From the NCBI RefSeq assembly GCF_012273215.1, contig NZ_CP050965.1, positions 1,472,541 through 1,536,540 of the forward strand: a stretch of 64,000 nucleotides of DNA, given 5' to 3'. The position numbers and the translations under genes are program-made. The notes beneath the pieces are model-generated. The model did not search any database. It was not told where the DNA came from and saw nothing but the letters and a program-made list of their open reading frames with translations. Each line of letters begins with the position of its first letter. Positions within the stretch are counted from its first letter, which is position 1. This document shows positions 1 to 8,581 of this stretch, piece after piece. This DNA comes from Gemella haemolysans. Lineage in GTDB: Bacteria > Bacillota > Bacilli > Staphylococcales > Gemellaceae.

Positions 1-2
1 TT

Positions 3-344
3 GATACGAAAGAGCACGTTAAACTTTGGAAAGAACATAAAGATAATTACAAAGAAGAATTTAGAGTTTTTGTTGAAACTTCAAATACTCTAGTTAAAAC
101 ATTGAAAAAGAATTTAAATGAAACAGATGCATCAAATGCATTAAATACAATAAATAAACTTAGAGAAAATCTATTATATTTAGAAAGTTTCTCTAAAATA
201 CCAATGGAAACAAGTACGATGAAAAGCTATATTGAATCACACTCAGCTGGTAAGCAAAGCGGTTCTGGAAGTGGTGATTTTGTACTAGGATTCGAGAAAA
301 GTAACGATAAGTATCAGCTACAACTGAACTTAGAAAGATTATAA
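3..344 (+). CDS. mvaK2: Phosphomevalonate kinase, C-terminal part (cut by window start)
   Basis: The frame is open from base 3, so only about the last 113 residues are in the window. The tail contains GKQSGSGSGDFVLGF, which fits the third glycine-rich GHMP-kinase motif of phosphomevalonate kinases (usual form K-x-SGAGGGD). The family phosphorylates phosphomevalonate to diphosphomevalonate in the cytoplasmic mevalonate pathway. It lies 21 bases ahead of fni, the usual order in Gram-positive cocci (mvaK1-mvaD-mvaK2-fni), which supports the call. An internal TTG at 102 is not the true start because the homologous frame continues upstream. Confidence 0.75.
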   Translation, partial: DTKEHVKLWKEHKDNYKEEFRVFVETSNTLVKTLKKNLNETDASNALNTINKLRENLLYLESFSKIPMETSTMKSYIESHSAGKQSGSGSGDFVLGFEKSNDKYQLQLNLERL

Positions 345-365
345 TACACTACGAAAGGATTAATT

Positions 366-1316
366 ATGAGAAAAAAAGATCATATTAGATTAGCGCTTGC
401 TGATAAAACAAAAGTAACTAGCTTGGACTCATACGCAATTGATTACAACAGTATTCCACTTTTTGGATTAGATGATGTGGACACTTCGACATCAGTTTGT
501 GGAGATCGTTGGGAATATCCATTCTTCATCAATGCTATAACTGCTGGTGGAGAAGATTGTAACAAAATTAATCAAGATTTTATGGAAGTTAGTAAAAAAT
601 GTGGAATTAATTTTTTCCCAGGATCATATTCTCCAGCTCTTAAGAGTAAAGAAGACGAAGAAGCTTATCCTAAAGGTTATTCGGTAAACTTAGGTTTAGA
701 TAAAGATCCACAACTTGTTTTAGAAGCAATTGAAAAATCACAAGCAAAATACATTCAACTTCATACTAATCCTCTTCAAGAAATCGTTATGCCAGAAGGT
801 GATCATAACTTCGAAAGTTGGTACGCTAACCTAAAAGAAGTCAGCTCTAAATCTCCTATTCCTGTAATCTTAAAAGAAACAGGTTTTGGTATGAACGAAG
901 CGACTATCAAACTAGCTATCGATTTAAATATACCAGCCGTTGATATCAGTGGTATGGGTGGAACAAACTTCGCAAGAATCGAAAATGGTCGAAGAACTGA
1001 TAAATCAACTTACCTTGAAGCAATTGGCTACACTACTGCAGAAAGCTTAGAAATCGCCTACTCTTATAAAGATAAAATCGATATTATCGCAAGTGGAGGT
1101 ATTCGTAATCCACTAGACGTTGTAAAATGTCTAGCATTAGGAGCTAAAGCGGTTGGTGTTTCTAAAATTTTCTTAGAAATTCTTGTAAATGAAGGAAAAG
1201 CTGCTCTTATTCAAGAAATTGAAAAATGGAAAAAAGAAGTTAAGTTCTTAATGATATTAATGAACGCTAGAAATATAGCTGAATTAGATAAAAAAATAAG
1301 AAAAGTAGAATTTTAA
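366..1316 (+). CDS. fni: Type 2 isopentenyl-diphosphate isomerase (FMN/NADPH)
   Basis: 316 residues, TIM-barrel FMN enzyme that interconverts IPP and DMAPP. Visible Idi-2 features are RKKDHIRLAL at the N-terminus, PFFINAITAGG, NPLQEIVMPEGD (substrate and metal site), VILKETGFGM, and DISGMGGTNFARIE followed by ASGGIRNPLDV (FMN phosphate site). It is slightly shorter than the usual 330-350 residues, and the normally conserved GSQRA-type motif reads GSYSPAL, a departure worth noting. It is cotranscribed with mvaK2 and followed by a hairpin terminator. The start has an AAAGGA ribosome site. Confidence 0.9.
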   Translation: MRKKDHIRLALADKTKVTSLDSYAIDYNSIPLFGLDDVDTSTSVCGDRWEYPFFINAITAGGEDCNKINQDFMEVSKKCGINFFPGSYSPALKSKEDEEAYPKGYSVNLGLDKDPQLVLEAIEKSQAKYIQLHTNPLQEIVMPEGDHNFESWYANLKEVSSKSPIPVILKETGFGMNEATIKLAIDLNIPAVDISGMGGTNFARIENGRRTDKSTYLEAIGYTTAESLEIAYSYKDKIDIIASGGIRNPLDVVKCLALGAKAVGVSKIFLEILVNEGKAALIQEIEKWKKEVKFLMILMNARNIAELDKKIRKVEF

Positions 1317-1318
1317 AA

Positions 1319-1361
1319 AAATAAGATTCCGTCCGGCTTGGATGGATTCTTATTTTAGTTT
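1319..1361 (+). terminator. Rho-independent terminator after fni
   Basis: AATAAGATTCCGTCC pairs with GGATGGATTCTTATT (one mismatch, one G-U pair) and is followed by a short T-rich stretch directly after the fni stop. Confidence 0.7.
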
Positions 1362-1387
1362 ATGCGGTATCTCTATACTCAAAACTA

Positions 1388-1543
1388 CTACTTTTGAGAC
1401 TCTTCTAGTGCTGATAATCTTTTTATTGCTTTATTTAAATCGTCTTGTAGAGCATTAATTTTATTTTTATTCTTTTGATTTTCAGCAATTAAGTACCAAC
1501 ATGAAATTAATAACATAATATTTAAACAAATTATTGCAAACAT
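1388..1543 (-). CDS. Small single-span membrane protein, 51 aa
   Basis: The ATG at 1543 is preceded by AGGAG. The product begins MFAIICLNIMLLISCWYLIA, a hydrophobic segment of about 20 residues, followed by a charged, coiled-coil-like tail (ENQKNKNKINALQDDLNKAI...). The layout, one N-terminal transmembrane helix plus a short amphipathic coil, is typical of small regulatory membrane peptides or phage-like small proteins. I do not recognise a family. It lies between the fni terminator and the rpsU terminator, so it is a separate unit. Confidence 0.55.
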   Translation of the reverse strand: MFAIICLNIMLLISCWYLIAENQKNKNKINALQDDLNKAIKRLSALEESQK

Positions 1544-1630
1544 ACTATTCTCCTAATGATAATAATTAAAATAAGAATAACACAATTTTTCACTTTTAAC
1601 AAGAGTAGGCCTACTCCATTATATAAATAT

Positions 1631-1658
1631 AAAAAAAACCTCATCTTACGATGAGGTT
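1631..1658 (-). terminator. Terminator downstream of rpsU
   Basis: AACCTCATC-ttac-GATGAGGTT hairpin with an eight-base T tract in the minus-strand direction (A tract 1631-1638). It serves rpsU, 76 bases upstream. Confidence 0.8.
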
Positions 1659-1733
1659 CTTATTTTTAAATAAATCTAAAAGAGGGAAAGTTTTTTAGAT
1701 TTTATTAATAAATTGCGTGTTAATTACCAATTA

Positions 1734-1907
1734 TTAATATTTACGTTTTCTAGCCGCTTCAGATTTTTTCTTACGACGAACGCTTGGTTTTTCATAAAAC
1801 TCACGTTTACGAACTTCTTGGATAGTTCCGTTTTTAGAAACAGCACGTTTGAAACGACGTAGTGCATCTTCTAGTGATTCATTTTTACGAACTACAGTTT
1901 TTGACAT
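1734..1907 (-). CDS. rpsU: 30S ribosomal protein S21
   Basis: 57 residues, the normal length for S21. The sequence starts [21 protein letters not shown] and ends with a very basic tail ([14 protein letters not shown]). It is a component of the small ribosomal subunit near the anti-Shine-Dalgarno region. The ATG is preceded by a strong GGAGGGAGGGAAATCC site. A consensus promoter lies about 120 bases upstream and a terminator downstream, so it appears to be monocistronic with a leader of about 110 bases. Confidence 0.95.
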   Translation of the reverse strand: MSKTVVRKNESLEDALRRFKRAVSKNGTIQEVRKREFYEKPSVRRKKKSEAARKRKY

Positions 1908-2027
1908 TGGATTTCCCTCCCTCCGATACTACAAAATCTTAATTTAATACTTAATTAAATGTTTAGAATGTAAAATAAATACAAACATTCTATCATTAAG
2001 ACCGCTCTTTAAGCAATCTACTTACAT

Positions 2028-2056
2028 ATTGTATTATATTCTAACGTTCTTGTCAA
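2028..2056 (-). promoter_or_regulatory. Sigma-A promoter of rpsU
   Basis: Read on the minus strand: TTGACA, 17-base spacer, TACAAT. The -35 is consensus and the -10 differs at one base. No other gene lies between it and rpsU. Confidence 0.75.
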
Positions 2057-2121
2057 CCTTTAATAGCAATTTATTAACATATTTCTACGAAAATAACCTT
2101 TTCATTTATACATTAATGATA

Positions 2122-3024
2122 CTATTTTTCAGATAACCAATTTTTAAATTCTTCAATAAAATTAGCATAACCTTCTTTATTTTTATGACTAGGTACTTGA
2201 GCTAAAAATACTTGATTTGGCAATTTAGTTTGACCTTTTTTAGTTATTAAAATAATAGCTTTTTGTTGTGAGGCATTTTTAAACATCTCATCAGGTAAAG
2301 TAATTACCGCATTTAAATTAATATCTTCTTCTAAGAACTTCTTAAAATTATCTTCAAGCTCAAGAACTTTCTTAGGTACTACTAATACCCCTACACCACT
2401 ATCATTTAAGTAATTAGCCGCTTGTTCAATGAATAGTAAGGCATTCAAGCTATATCCTTCAGCACTGCAAAGTTTATAGTTTAAACTGTTATCCTCATCA
2501 GCATAATATCCAAAAGGCACATCACTGATAATGACATCTTGCTTTTTAATATTTAAAGGCTTAAGCGCATCTTGATTAATGATCTCAACATTAGTTTCTA
2601 ATAAATTGAAAATATTTTGTTGTAATCTAGCATAGTTATTATCAACATCTACAGAAGTTAACTCATAGTCACCTTTTGATAAGGCAGCTAAGTTGATTAA
2701 GAAGTTCCCACTTCCACTAGCAAAATCAGCTACAGAAATCTTCTCGTTATTGTATAAACACTCTAAAATGTGAGATGCATACATAGTAATAACTTCTGGT
2801 GTAATATCGTAACTAGGATTATTCAACTCTTTAAGAGCTTTTAAAAGTAAAAACTGATAAGCTTTTTTAATATCCTCTTTAGAGAAATTGTCGACAATAT
2901 CAAAATAATCTTCATCATTCTCCAAAGTTAAGTAATTCACTAAAGAGTCAAAATACAACCCTCCACCTTTATTCTCTTCTACCTGTTTATCTATCTTAAA
3001 AAATAATTTTTCTAAATCTGACAT
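2122..3024 (-). CDS. YtxK-like class I SAM-dependent methyltransferase
   Basis: 300 residues. The motif I region reads VADFASGSGNFLINLA and the catalytic-loop position reads SDVPFGYYADEDN, where N6-adenine methylases have (N/D)PP(Y/F). This is the pattern of the Firmicute YtxK family, whose fold is that of DNA adenine methylases but whose activity is not settled. Its start has AGGAGG four bases before the ATG. The AIPR gene ends only 15 bases upstream on the same strand, so the two are probably read together. It is more likely a core gene that happens to follow a defence gene than a dedicated modification enzyme, but pairing cannot be excluded. Confidence 0.75.
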   Translation of the reverse strand: MSDLEKLFFKIDKQVEENKGGGLYFDSLVNYLTLENDEDYFDIVDNFSKEDIKKAYQFLLLKALKELNNPSYDITPEVITMYASHILECLYNNEKISVADFASGSGNFLINLAALSKGDYELTSVDVDNNYARLQQNIFNLLETNVEIINQDALKPLNIKKQDVIISDVPFGYYADEDNSLNYKLCSAEGYSLNALLFIEQAANYLNDSGVGVLVVPKKVLELEDNFKKFLEEDINLNAVITLPDEMFKNASQQKAIILITKKGQTKLPNQVFLAQVPSHKNKEGYANFIEEFKNWLSEK

Positions 3025-3039
3025 GGTTCCTCCTATATA

Positions 3040-4815
3040 TTAGTATTCATTTATTTTTTTCTCAGTAAAAACATACAATAACTCTCTTAACATCTTTTTC
3101 TCAATATTCTTTAAATAATTATCATCGAATTCACGAATTATTATTTCATACATTTTTTCATTTTTAAAGAAGTTTGAATATGAAGTGATTTTTTCTGATC
3201 CTTTCTTTATTTCATAAATTTTTTGTAATTTTTCAATAATAAAGCTAAATAAATCTTCTAATTTCAAAATTAAATCATCTTTGGGATAATCCGTAAATAA
3301 TAGCCCTGTTAAATTATCTTTATATACCTCTTCACTAGTATAATCGATTACTTCTCTTTTTTGTTTTTTTATTAAGTAACAAACTATAGCTAGTATTGTC
3401 AACTTACCATTCCTCATTATACCTATAGTATCAAGATCATTCATTTCTTTAATCTCTCTATTTGAGTATTCAGTATAAATATTACCTAATCTTACTAAAT
3501 CGTATAAAGTATCAAAATCATGATCTCTTACAAACACTTGTGTATATAGTTTTTTTGATGAAAAAATTGTATTTTTACTATTTCTTGCTAAGCCAGGTTT
3601 TTGAAGAATACAAGATAATATCAATTGTCCTATATATTCGTTGGTTACACGTTGCCATTTTTCTCTTACTTTATTATAATTCTTAGCTTTTACTCCTCGC
3701 TTTATTTCTATTGCTAACGGATATTTATTACTTGCTGCACCACGTTCCAACTTTAATTGTTGTAAATCGTTAGATTTTAAATCGCGCAATTTTATAGGCT
3801 TTTGAGAATTTGACGCCTCTGAAATTTTACTTATAAAATTTTTAGTCTCTTCACTGATCAAATCTGATTTCACAATTTTACAAACTAAAGAAAAGTCATG
3901 TTTCCCGTCTATTAATTTACTTTTCCCCAGTTTAGTAGTTGTTTGCGCACCATTTATAATAGAAAAATTGTATAATTTTATTTTATCACCATCTTTTCGA
4001 AAATCTTCACATCCTATTGTGATTCCATTATTATAGAACCAAAAATTATCTTTATCATTTTTTATTGTTTGTTCTATTCCTTCATCTACACTTTTATCAG
4101 CTACATGCTCCCTTAGATTATAACTAAACAATCCATTTTCTGAATGCTTTTCATATAACGATTTTATAGATGTTGCTTTTACATTTACTATTATTCCATT
4201 CTCACCATATGCTAACATATCATTTTTATTACCATTATTCAAAAATATCTTTATAGCATCCTCTTCAACTAAGTCCCTATCTGAATAAGATATTACCTCA
4301 TGTCTATTAATATCCTCTTTATCATAAATTGTAATATCAAAAGATGAAAATTCTTTTTTATTTTTTAATTCATCTATTTTTTTAAGAATGCTCTCATTTA
4401 ATTTTGTATTAGTAAATAAAACAAATTCAATATTTTTATCATTATCAAGACCATCATATGCATTTTTATAAATAGATTTTAATTTTTTTGAATACTGGGC
4501 ATAACTTTCATTTTCAAAATTTTCAACTGTATTTTTTATTTTATAAAAAACATTACTAATATCTTCTATAGTTAAATTCTCTGATGACTTCCCTTGAATC
4601 AAATACATAACTTCATCATCTGTATAAATAAAGTCAATACCACCATCTCCAGTTCCATCAGTAAAACCTGTTTTTATGTCAATTTTTCCTATATTACCTT
4701 TATAATAGAATAAATTCACCATTTCTAAAGTGAATAAATACTCCTCTGTTTGTTTCCCTTCCGCCAAATTCAAGTCTTGACACAAACTTAATATTTTTTC
4801 CTTTCTTTGTTCCAT
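3040..4815 (-). CDS. AIPR-family (abortive phage infection) protein with PD-(D/E)xK-like N-terminus
   Basis: 591 residues. The middle carries the AIPR hallmarks FWFYNNGITIGC (258-269) and IINGAQTT (286-293). Near the N-terminus GDGGID (56-61) is followed 12 residues later by QGK (74-76), which fits the variant D...QxK active site of Mrr-like restriction nucleases. Known AIPR proteins act in phage exclusion, so I infer a cytoplasmic DNA-targeting defence protein. It has its own AGGAG site and no adjacent hsd-type genes. It sits outside the 13.5-kb element, between core genes, and is probably acquired. The substrate is unknown. Confidence 0.75.
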   Translation of the reverse strand: MEQRKEKILSLCQDLNLAEGKQTEEYLFTLEMVNLFYYKGNIGKIDIKTGFTDGTGDGGIDFIYTDDEVMYLIQGKSSENLTIEDISNVFYKIKNTVENFENESYAQYSKKLKSIYKNAYDGLDNDKNIEFVLFTNTKLNESILKKIDELKNKKEFSSFDITIYDKEDINRHEVISYSDRDLVEEDAIKIFLNNGNKNDMLAYGENGIIVNVKATSIKSLYEKHSENGLFSYNLREHVADKSVDEGIEQTIKNDKDNFWFYNNGITIGCEDFRKDGDKIKLYNFSIINGAQTTTKLGKSKLIDGKHDFSLVCKIVKSDLISEETKNFISKISEASNSQKPIKLRDLKSNDLQQLKLERGAASNKYPLAIEIKRGVKAKNYNKVREKWQRVTNEYIGQLILSCILQKPGLARNSKNTIFSSKKLYTQVFVRDHDFDTLYDLVRLGNIYTEYSNREIKEMNDLDTIGIMRNGKLTILAIVCYLIKKQKREVIDYTSEEVYKDNLTGLLFTDYPKDDLILKLEDLFSFIIEKLQKIYEIKKGSEKITSYSNFFKNEKMYEIIIREFDDNYLKNIEKKMLRELLYVFTEKKINEY

Positions 4816-5017
4816 ACTAATTTTCTCCTCATATCATTTTACATAATTATATCATATTTTACAGTATGTGTATTATTTATTATATCTCTTTTATGGTATT
4901 GCTTTGGAATTATTTAATGGAGAATAAAAGATAATATCTCAATCATTTTAAAATCCACAAACTAACTAATACTTAGTTTTTATTTAAAATATATTGCAGT
5001 ATAATAAACTATTTTAT

Positions 5018-5206
5018 TCACTTTTCTTCCGTAAAAAAATCATTTAAAAGATTTATATCCTCATTCTCATAATATTCTTGATATAATTTTTCTAATACTA
5101 ATTCATCTTTTATATTTTTCTCAATATAAATCATCGCTTTAATAAATTCTTTATAATCTGAATCCATTATGTTATCTATAATTTTTACTATCTCTAAATA
5201 TTTCAC
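5018..5206 (-). CDS. Small acidic hypothetical protein, 62 aa
   Basis: A GTG at 5206 is preceded by AAGGAAG at good spacing. The product is acidic and helical (KYLEIVKIIDNIMDSDYKEF...), without signal or membrane segment. No family is recognised. It lies upstream of the AIPR gene on the same strand with about 200 bases between them, so it could be a small partner of that defence locus or an unrelated orphan. Confidence 0.45.
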   Translation of the reverse strand: MKYLEIVKIIDNIMDSDYKEFIKAMIYIEKNIKDELVLEKLYQEYYENEDINLLNDFFTEEK

Positions 5207-5345
5207 AATATTTCTTCCTTTAATTTTTATATAATAGATCCTAGCATTTATTTATTCAAGTGTCAAAACATAGAAAAAACAGGTTTTACAAAATTTAGGA
5301 CTGATTTTTTCCATGCCCCGGATTTAGTATACAACCATAAAAAGA

Positions 5346-5425
5346 AAGATTTATATAATCAAACTTAATCAATATCTCCAAGCATTTTCTAGGAAATAAT
5401 AAATACATTTGATTATATAAATCTT
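5346..5425. repeat. 18-bp perfect inverted repeat with 44-base loop
   Basis: AAGATTTATATAATCAAA at 5346-5363 is the exact reverse complement of 5408-5425. It lies in the intergenic gap between the small protein and the GNAT gene. There is no T tract next to either arm, so a terminator is not obvious. Confidence 0.7.
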
Positions 5426-5479
5426 ATTTTAAAATTATCCGAAAGTAAGCTAAAGCGTCAAACTTCTGTCTAAACACTT

Positions 5480-5917
5480 TTATTTTAATACTTTTATAAA
5501 TCTTTTCTGAACTTTATCACAGGTATACCCGATATGTTCATAGAATTTATGTGCTTCTTCACGTTTCAATGCAGAATTTAACCTAATAAAGCTAATATTA
5601 TTATCTACATTATAGTTTTCTAACTTACTCATAAGTTCTCTACCTATTCCCCTTCCTTGAAAATCAGGATTAACAGCAAGTCCTAAAATATTTAATCCTA
5701 GATCACTATAGAAACTTTCATACATTTGAGCATGAACAAATCCTATAATCTTCCTTGTGTTTTCATCTTCATAACCGATAATAATATGTTGTTTCTTGTC
5801 ATTAGTTAACTTCACTATTTGTTTTTCTACATTTTCAACATCTACATCGTAACCTAATGCTGCTTTACAAATTTCTGCTACTTCTCGTGCATCTTCTATA
5901 TTTATTTCCCTAAACAT
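5480..5917 (-). CDS. GNAT-family N-acetyltransferase
   Basis: 145 residues from the ATG at 5917, which has AAGGTG upstream. A longer frame from TTG at 5941 would place that ribosome site inside the gene. The acetyl-CoA loop reads NPDFQGRGIGRELM (motif A Q/RxxGxG/A) and the C-terminus has the usual HKFYEHIGY. The substrate cannot be predicted. It lies 65 bases downstream of selA and may be the last gene read from the selenium operon. Confidence 0.8.
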   Translation of the reverse strand: MFREINIEDAREVAEICKAALGYDVDVENVEKQIVKLTNDKKQHIIIGYEDENTRKIIGFVHAQMYESFYSDLGLNILGLAVNPDFQGRGIGRELMSKLENYNVDNNISFIRLNSALKREEAHKFYEHIGYTCDKVQKRFIKVLK

Positions 5918-5982
5918 ATACTCACCTTCTGGTTTTATCAAATATTATTTAACGTGCAACTTACTGCAACTTAAATTCTAAT

Positions 5983-7365
5983 TTACTTCGCGACTTCTAT
6001 TAAAGCTTGTTTGACTAAATCAAATTCTCTAGTACGAAGAGTTCTCATATCAAAAATTAATTCATTATCTTTAATTCGTGTAATAATAGGTATTTCTACT
6101 TCTAAAAGTCGTCTTTCTAATTCTGTAGCACTTAGTCTTGGATGTTCTAATTTTACCACAACACTTTCTAAGTAACTTGCTGGGTAGCTTCCTCCACCGA
6201 CTTCTGCCTTATCTTCAGCTATTGTAATCTTGAAGTCTAAGTCACTAAGTCTTGTTTTTAGGACGTCTGCTTTACCAAATAAACGCTCTTTTGATAATGA
6301 AATCATGTGTAATGTAGGAATGTGTTCTAACGCTTCTTTCTCGTCTAAGTATAGTTTTAATGTAGCTTCTAATGCAGCTAAAGTCATCTTATCTACACGT
6401 AACGTACGAGTAAGCTGATTCTTTTTCATTTTTTCTATATATTCTTTTTTACCAACGATAATACCTGCTTGTGGTCCTCCTAGCAGTTTATCACCGCTGA
6501 AAGTCACTATATCAATACCACTATCAAGCACTTCTTTTACAGTTGGCTCGTATGGTAATCCATATTTAGAAAAGTCTACGAACTGCCCGCTTCCTAAGTC
6601 GTTTATAGACACTAGTTCGTTCTCACGAGCAAGGTAAGATATCTCTTCATTAGATACTTCTTTAGTAAATCCTACAATCTTATAGTTACTAGTATGAACT
6701 TTTAACAATGCTCCTGTATTGTCATTAATAACATTCTCATAGTCTTTCAAGTGTGTTTTGTTCGTAGTCCCTACTTCGATAGGTGTTCCACCACTTAGTT
6801 TTATAATTTCAGGAATTCTGAATGCTCCACCAATTTCTACCAGCTCTCCACGAGAAACTACTATTTCCTTGTCTTTAACTAGCGTATTTAATGTTAATAA
6901 TACTGCAGCAGCGTTGTTGTTAACTACAAGTACATCTTCTGCACCTGTTAATTTTTTGATAATATCAATAAGGTGAACATAACGACTTCCACGTTTTTTA
7001 TTATCGATATCAAACTCAAGATTAGAATAGTTAAATGCTACACTCTCAATATTTTCTTTAATCTTCTGACTTAATAAACTACGCCCTAAGTTTGTGTGTA
7101 AAATTGTCCCAGTTGCATTTATAACTCGGCGTAAAGAATTTCTATCTTCTTTTTTTACTATTTGTGTAACTTCTACTACAATTTTCTCTAAACTTGGAAC
7201 TTCGAATAATTCTTCATTTAGTATTTCTTGTTTAATTCTATCAATATATTCTTTTATCGCTGATTTCACCGCTACTTCTGAATACTCATTTATCAATGAT
7301 TTTACTTCATCTATTAATAAAATCTTATTTATTGCGGGAATTTGTGATAATAATTGTTTTGACAT
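5983..7365 (-). CDS. selA: L-seryl-tRNA(Sec) selenium transferase
   Basis: 460 residues, the full length for bacterial SelA. The PLP-binding lysine is K293 in TFSGDKLLGGPQAG, and the family motif RRVINATGTILHTNLGRS is at about 79-96. SelA converts Ser-tRNA(Sec) to Sec-tRNA(Sec) with selenophosphate from SelD. The gene is ten bases after the class V aminotransferase gene in the selenium operon. Confidence 0.97.
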   Translation of the reverse strand: MSKQLLSQIPAINKILLIDEVKSLINEYSEVAVKSAIKEYIDRIKQEILNEELFEVPSLEKIVVEVTQIVKKEDRNSLRRVINATGTILHTNLGRSLLSQKIKENIESVAFNYSNLEFDIDNKKRGSRYVHLIDIIKKLTGAEDVLVVNNNAAAVLLTLNTLVKDKEIVVSRGELVEIGGAFRIPEIIKLSGGTPIEVGTTNKTHLKDYENVINDNTGALLKVHTSNYKIVGFTKEVSNEEISYLARENELVSINDLGSGQFVDFSKYGLPYEPTVKEVLDSGIDIVTFSGDKLLGGPQAGIIVGKKEYIEKMKKNQLTRTLRVDKMTLAALEATLKLYLDEKEALEHIPTLHMISLSKERLFGKADVLKTRLSDLDFKITIAEDKAEVGGGSYPASYLESVVVKLEHPRLSATELERRLLEVEIPIITRIKDNELIFDMRTLRTREFDLVKQALIEVAK

Positions 7366-7375
7366 AATAATTCTC

Positions 7376-8527
7376 CTAAATTTCTTTTGCTAATGTTTTT
7401 ATAGCATTAATAGCATAGTCTACTTCTTCTTCAGTATTCATACTAGAAAAAGAGAATCTCACTATACCTTGTTCTTTTGTCCCTAGTGCCTCATGCATTA
7501 GAGGTGCGCAGTGTGCTCCAGGTCTAACAGCAATATCATATTCTTCAGCAAGTACGTCTGCAACATCCGAAGCTGAAATACCTTTAAAATTCAATGAAAC
7601 TACTGCTGTACGTTCTTTTGCAAAATCTCCATAAAACTCTAAACAGTCTAAGTCTTTTAATTCGTTATAGAATTTGTTCGCAAAGTCCATTTGTTTTTTA
7701 TAAAGATTTTCTATTCCTTGTCTATTTATATATTTTATTCCCTCATGTAATCCTAAGATTCCTGCTGTGTTAAGCGTACCTGCTTCTAAGCGCAGTGGAT
7801 ATTCTCCTGGATGCTTCTCATCAAAAGTTCTAACTCCACTTCCGCCAACTTTAAATCTCTTAATTTCAGGTTCTTTAAGTCTTACACATAGACCCCCAAT
7901 ACCTTGTGGTCCGTATAAACTTTTGTGTCCAGTAAAACATAGGACATCTATTCCTAGTTCATCTATATTAATAGGAACTACTCCAGCAGTTTGCGAAGCA
8001 TCAACAACTGAAATAAGATTATGTTTTTTACAGATAGCAGCAACTTTTTCCAAGTCTACTATATTTCCTGTAACATTCGAACCATGAGTGATAGCGATCA
8101 TTTTTGTATTAGGTTTGATAGCTTTTTCTAACTCCTCATAGTCGATTAATCCTGTTTTTCCAGCTCTAACAATCGTATAATCACATCCAATTGTTTCATG
8201 AGCTAAATAAACTGGTCTTAATACTGAATTATGTTCCATTGAAGTCGTAATTACATGATCGTCTTTTTCTAATAATCCTAATATTGCTATATTTAGACTT
8301 TCTGTAGAATTACTCGTAAATACTACTCTATCTTCATCTTTTAAACCGAAAAATTTTGCAATATCATTTCTTGCTTCAAACACTTCACGAAAAGCGTTAT
8401 TCGCTTCATAATAACTACCTCTTGATGCATTTGCATATTTCGCCGATGATAGCACTTCGTAGACTTTGTCCGCAACTTCTTTCGGCTTTTTAAGCGATGT
8501 TGCACCGTAGTCGAAATAATAACTCAT
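7376..8527 (-). CDS. Class V aminotransferase / cysteine desulfurase of selenium operons (EF2568 type)
   Basis: 383 residues with PLP lysine K202 in CFTGHKSLYGPQG and a C-terminal RPGAHCAPLMHEALG that supplies the catalytic cysteine. It resembles the SufS/NifS fold but belongs with the EF2568-like group found next to selD in Firmicutes. A likely role is release of selenide or sulfide from selenocysteine or cysteine for SelD, through the YedF and DUF3343 carriers; this is inferred from context. It sits between selB and selA. Confidence 0.9.
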   Translation of the reverse strand: MSYYFDYGATSLKKPKEVADKVYEVLSSAKYANASRGSYYEANNAFREVFEARNDIAKFFGLKDEDRVVFTSNSTESLNIAILGLLEKDDHVITTSMEHNSVLRPVYLAHETIGCDYTIVRAGKTGLIDYEELEKAIKPNTKMIAITHGSNVTGNIVDLEKVAAICKKHNLISVVDASQTAGVVPINIDELGIDVLCFTGHKSLYGPQGIGGLCVRLKEPEIKRFKVGGSGVRTFDEKHPGEYPLRLEAGTLNTAGILGLHEGIKYINRQGIENLYKKQMDFANKFYNELKDLDCLEFYGDFAKERTAVVSLNFKGISASDVADVLAEEYDIAVRPGAHCAPLMHEALGTKEQGIVRFSFSSMNTEEEVDYAINAIKTLAKEI

Positions 8528-8581
8528 ATCCCTTACCTTACCTAAGCCACTTTTATACTATGACTTAACTCCCTTCTTTAT

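Noticed and set aside
2122-4815. A classical restriction-modification pair (AIPR nuclease plus methyltransferase)
   Set aside because: The methyltransferase fits the core YtxK family rather than a restriction-linked methylase, so I report adjacency but do not claim an R-M system.
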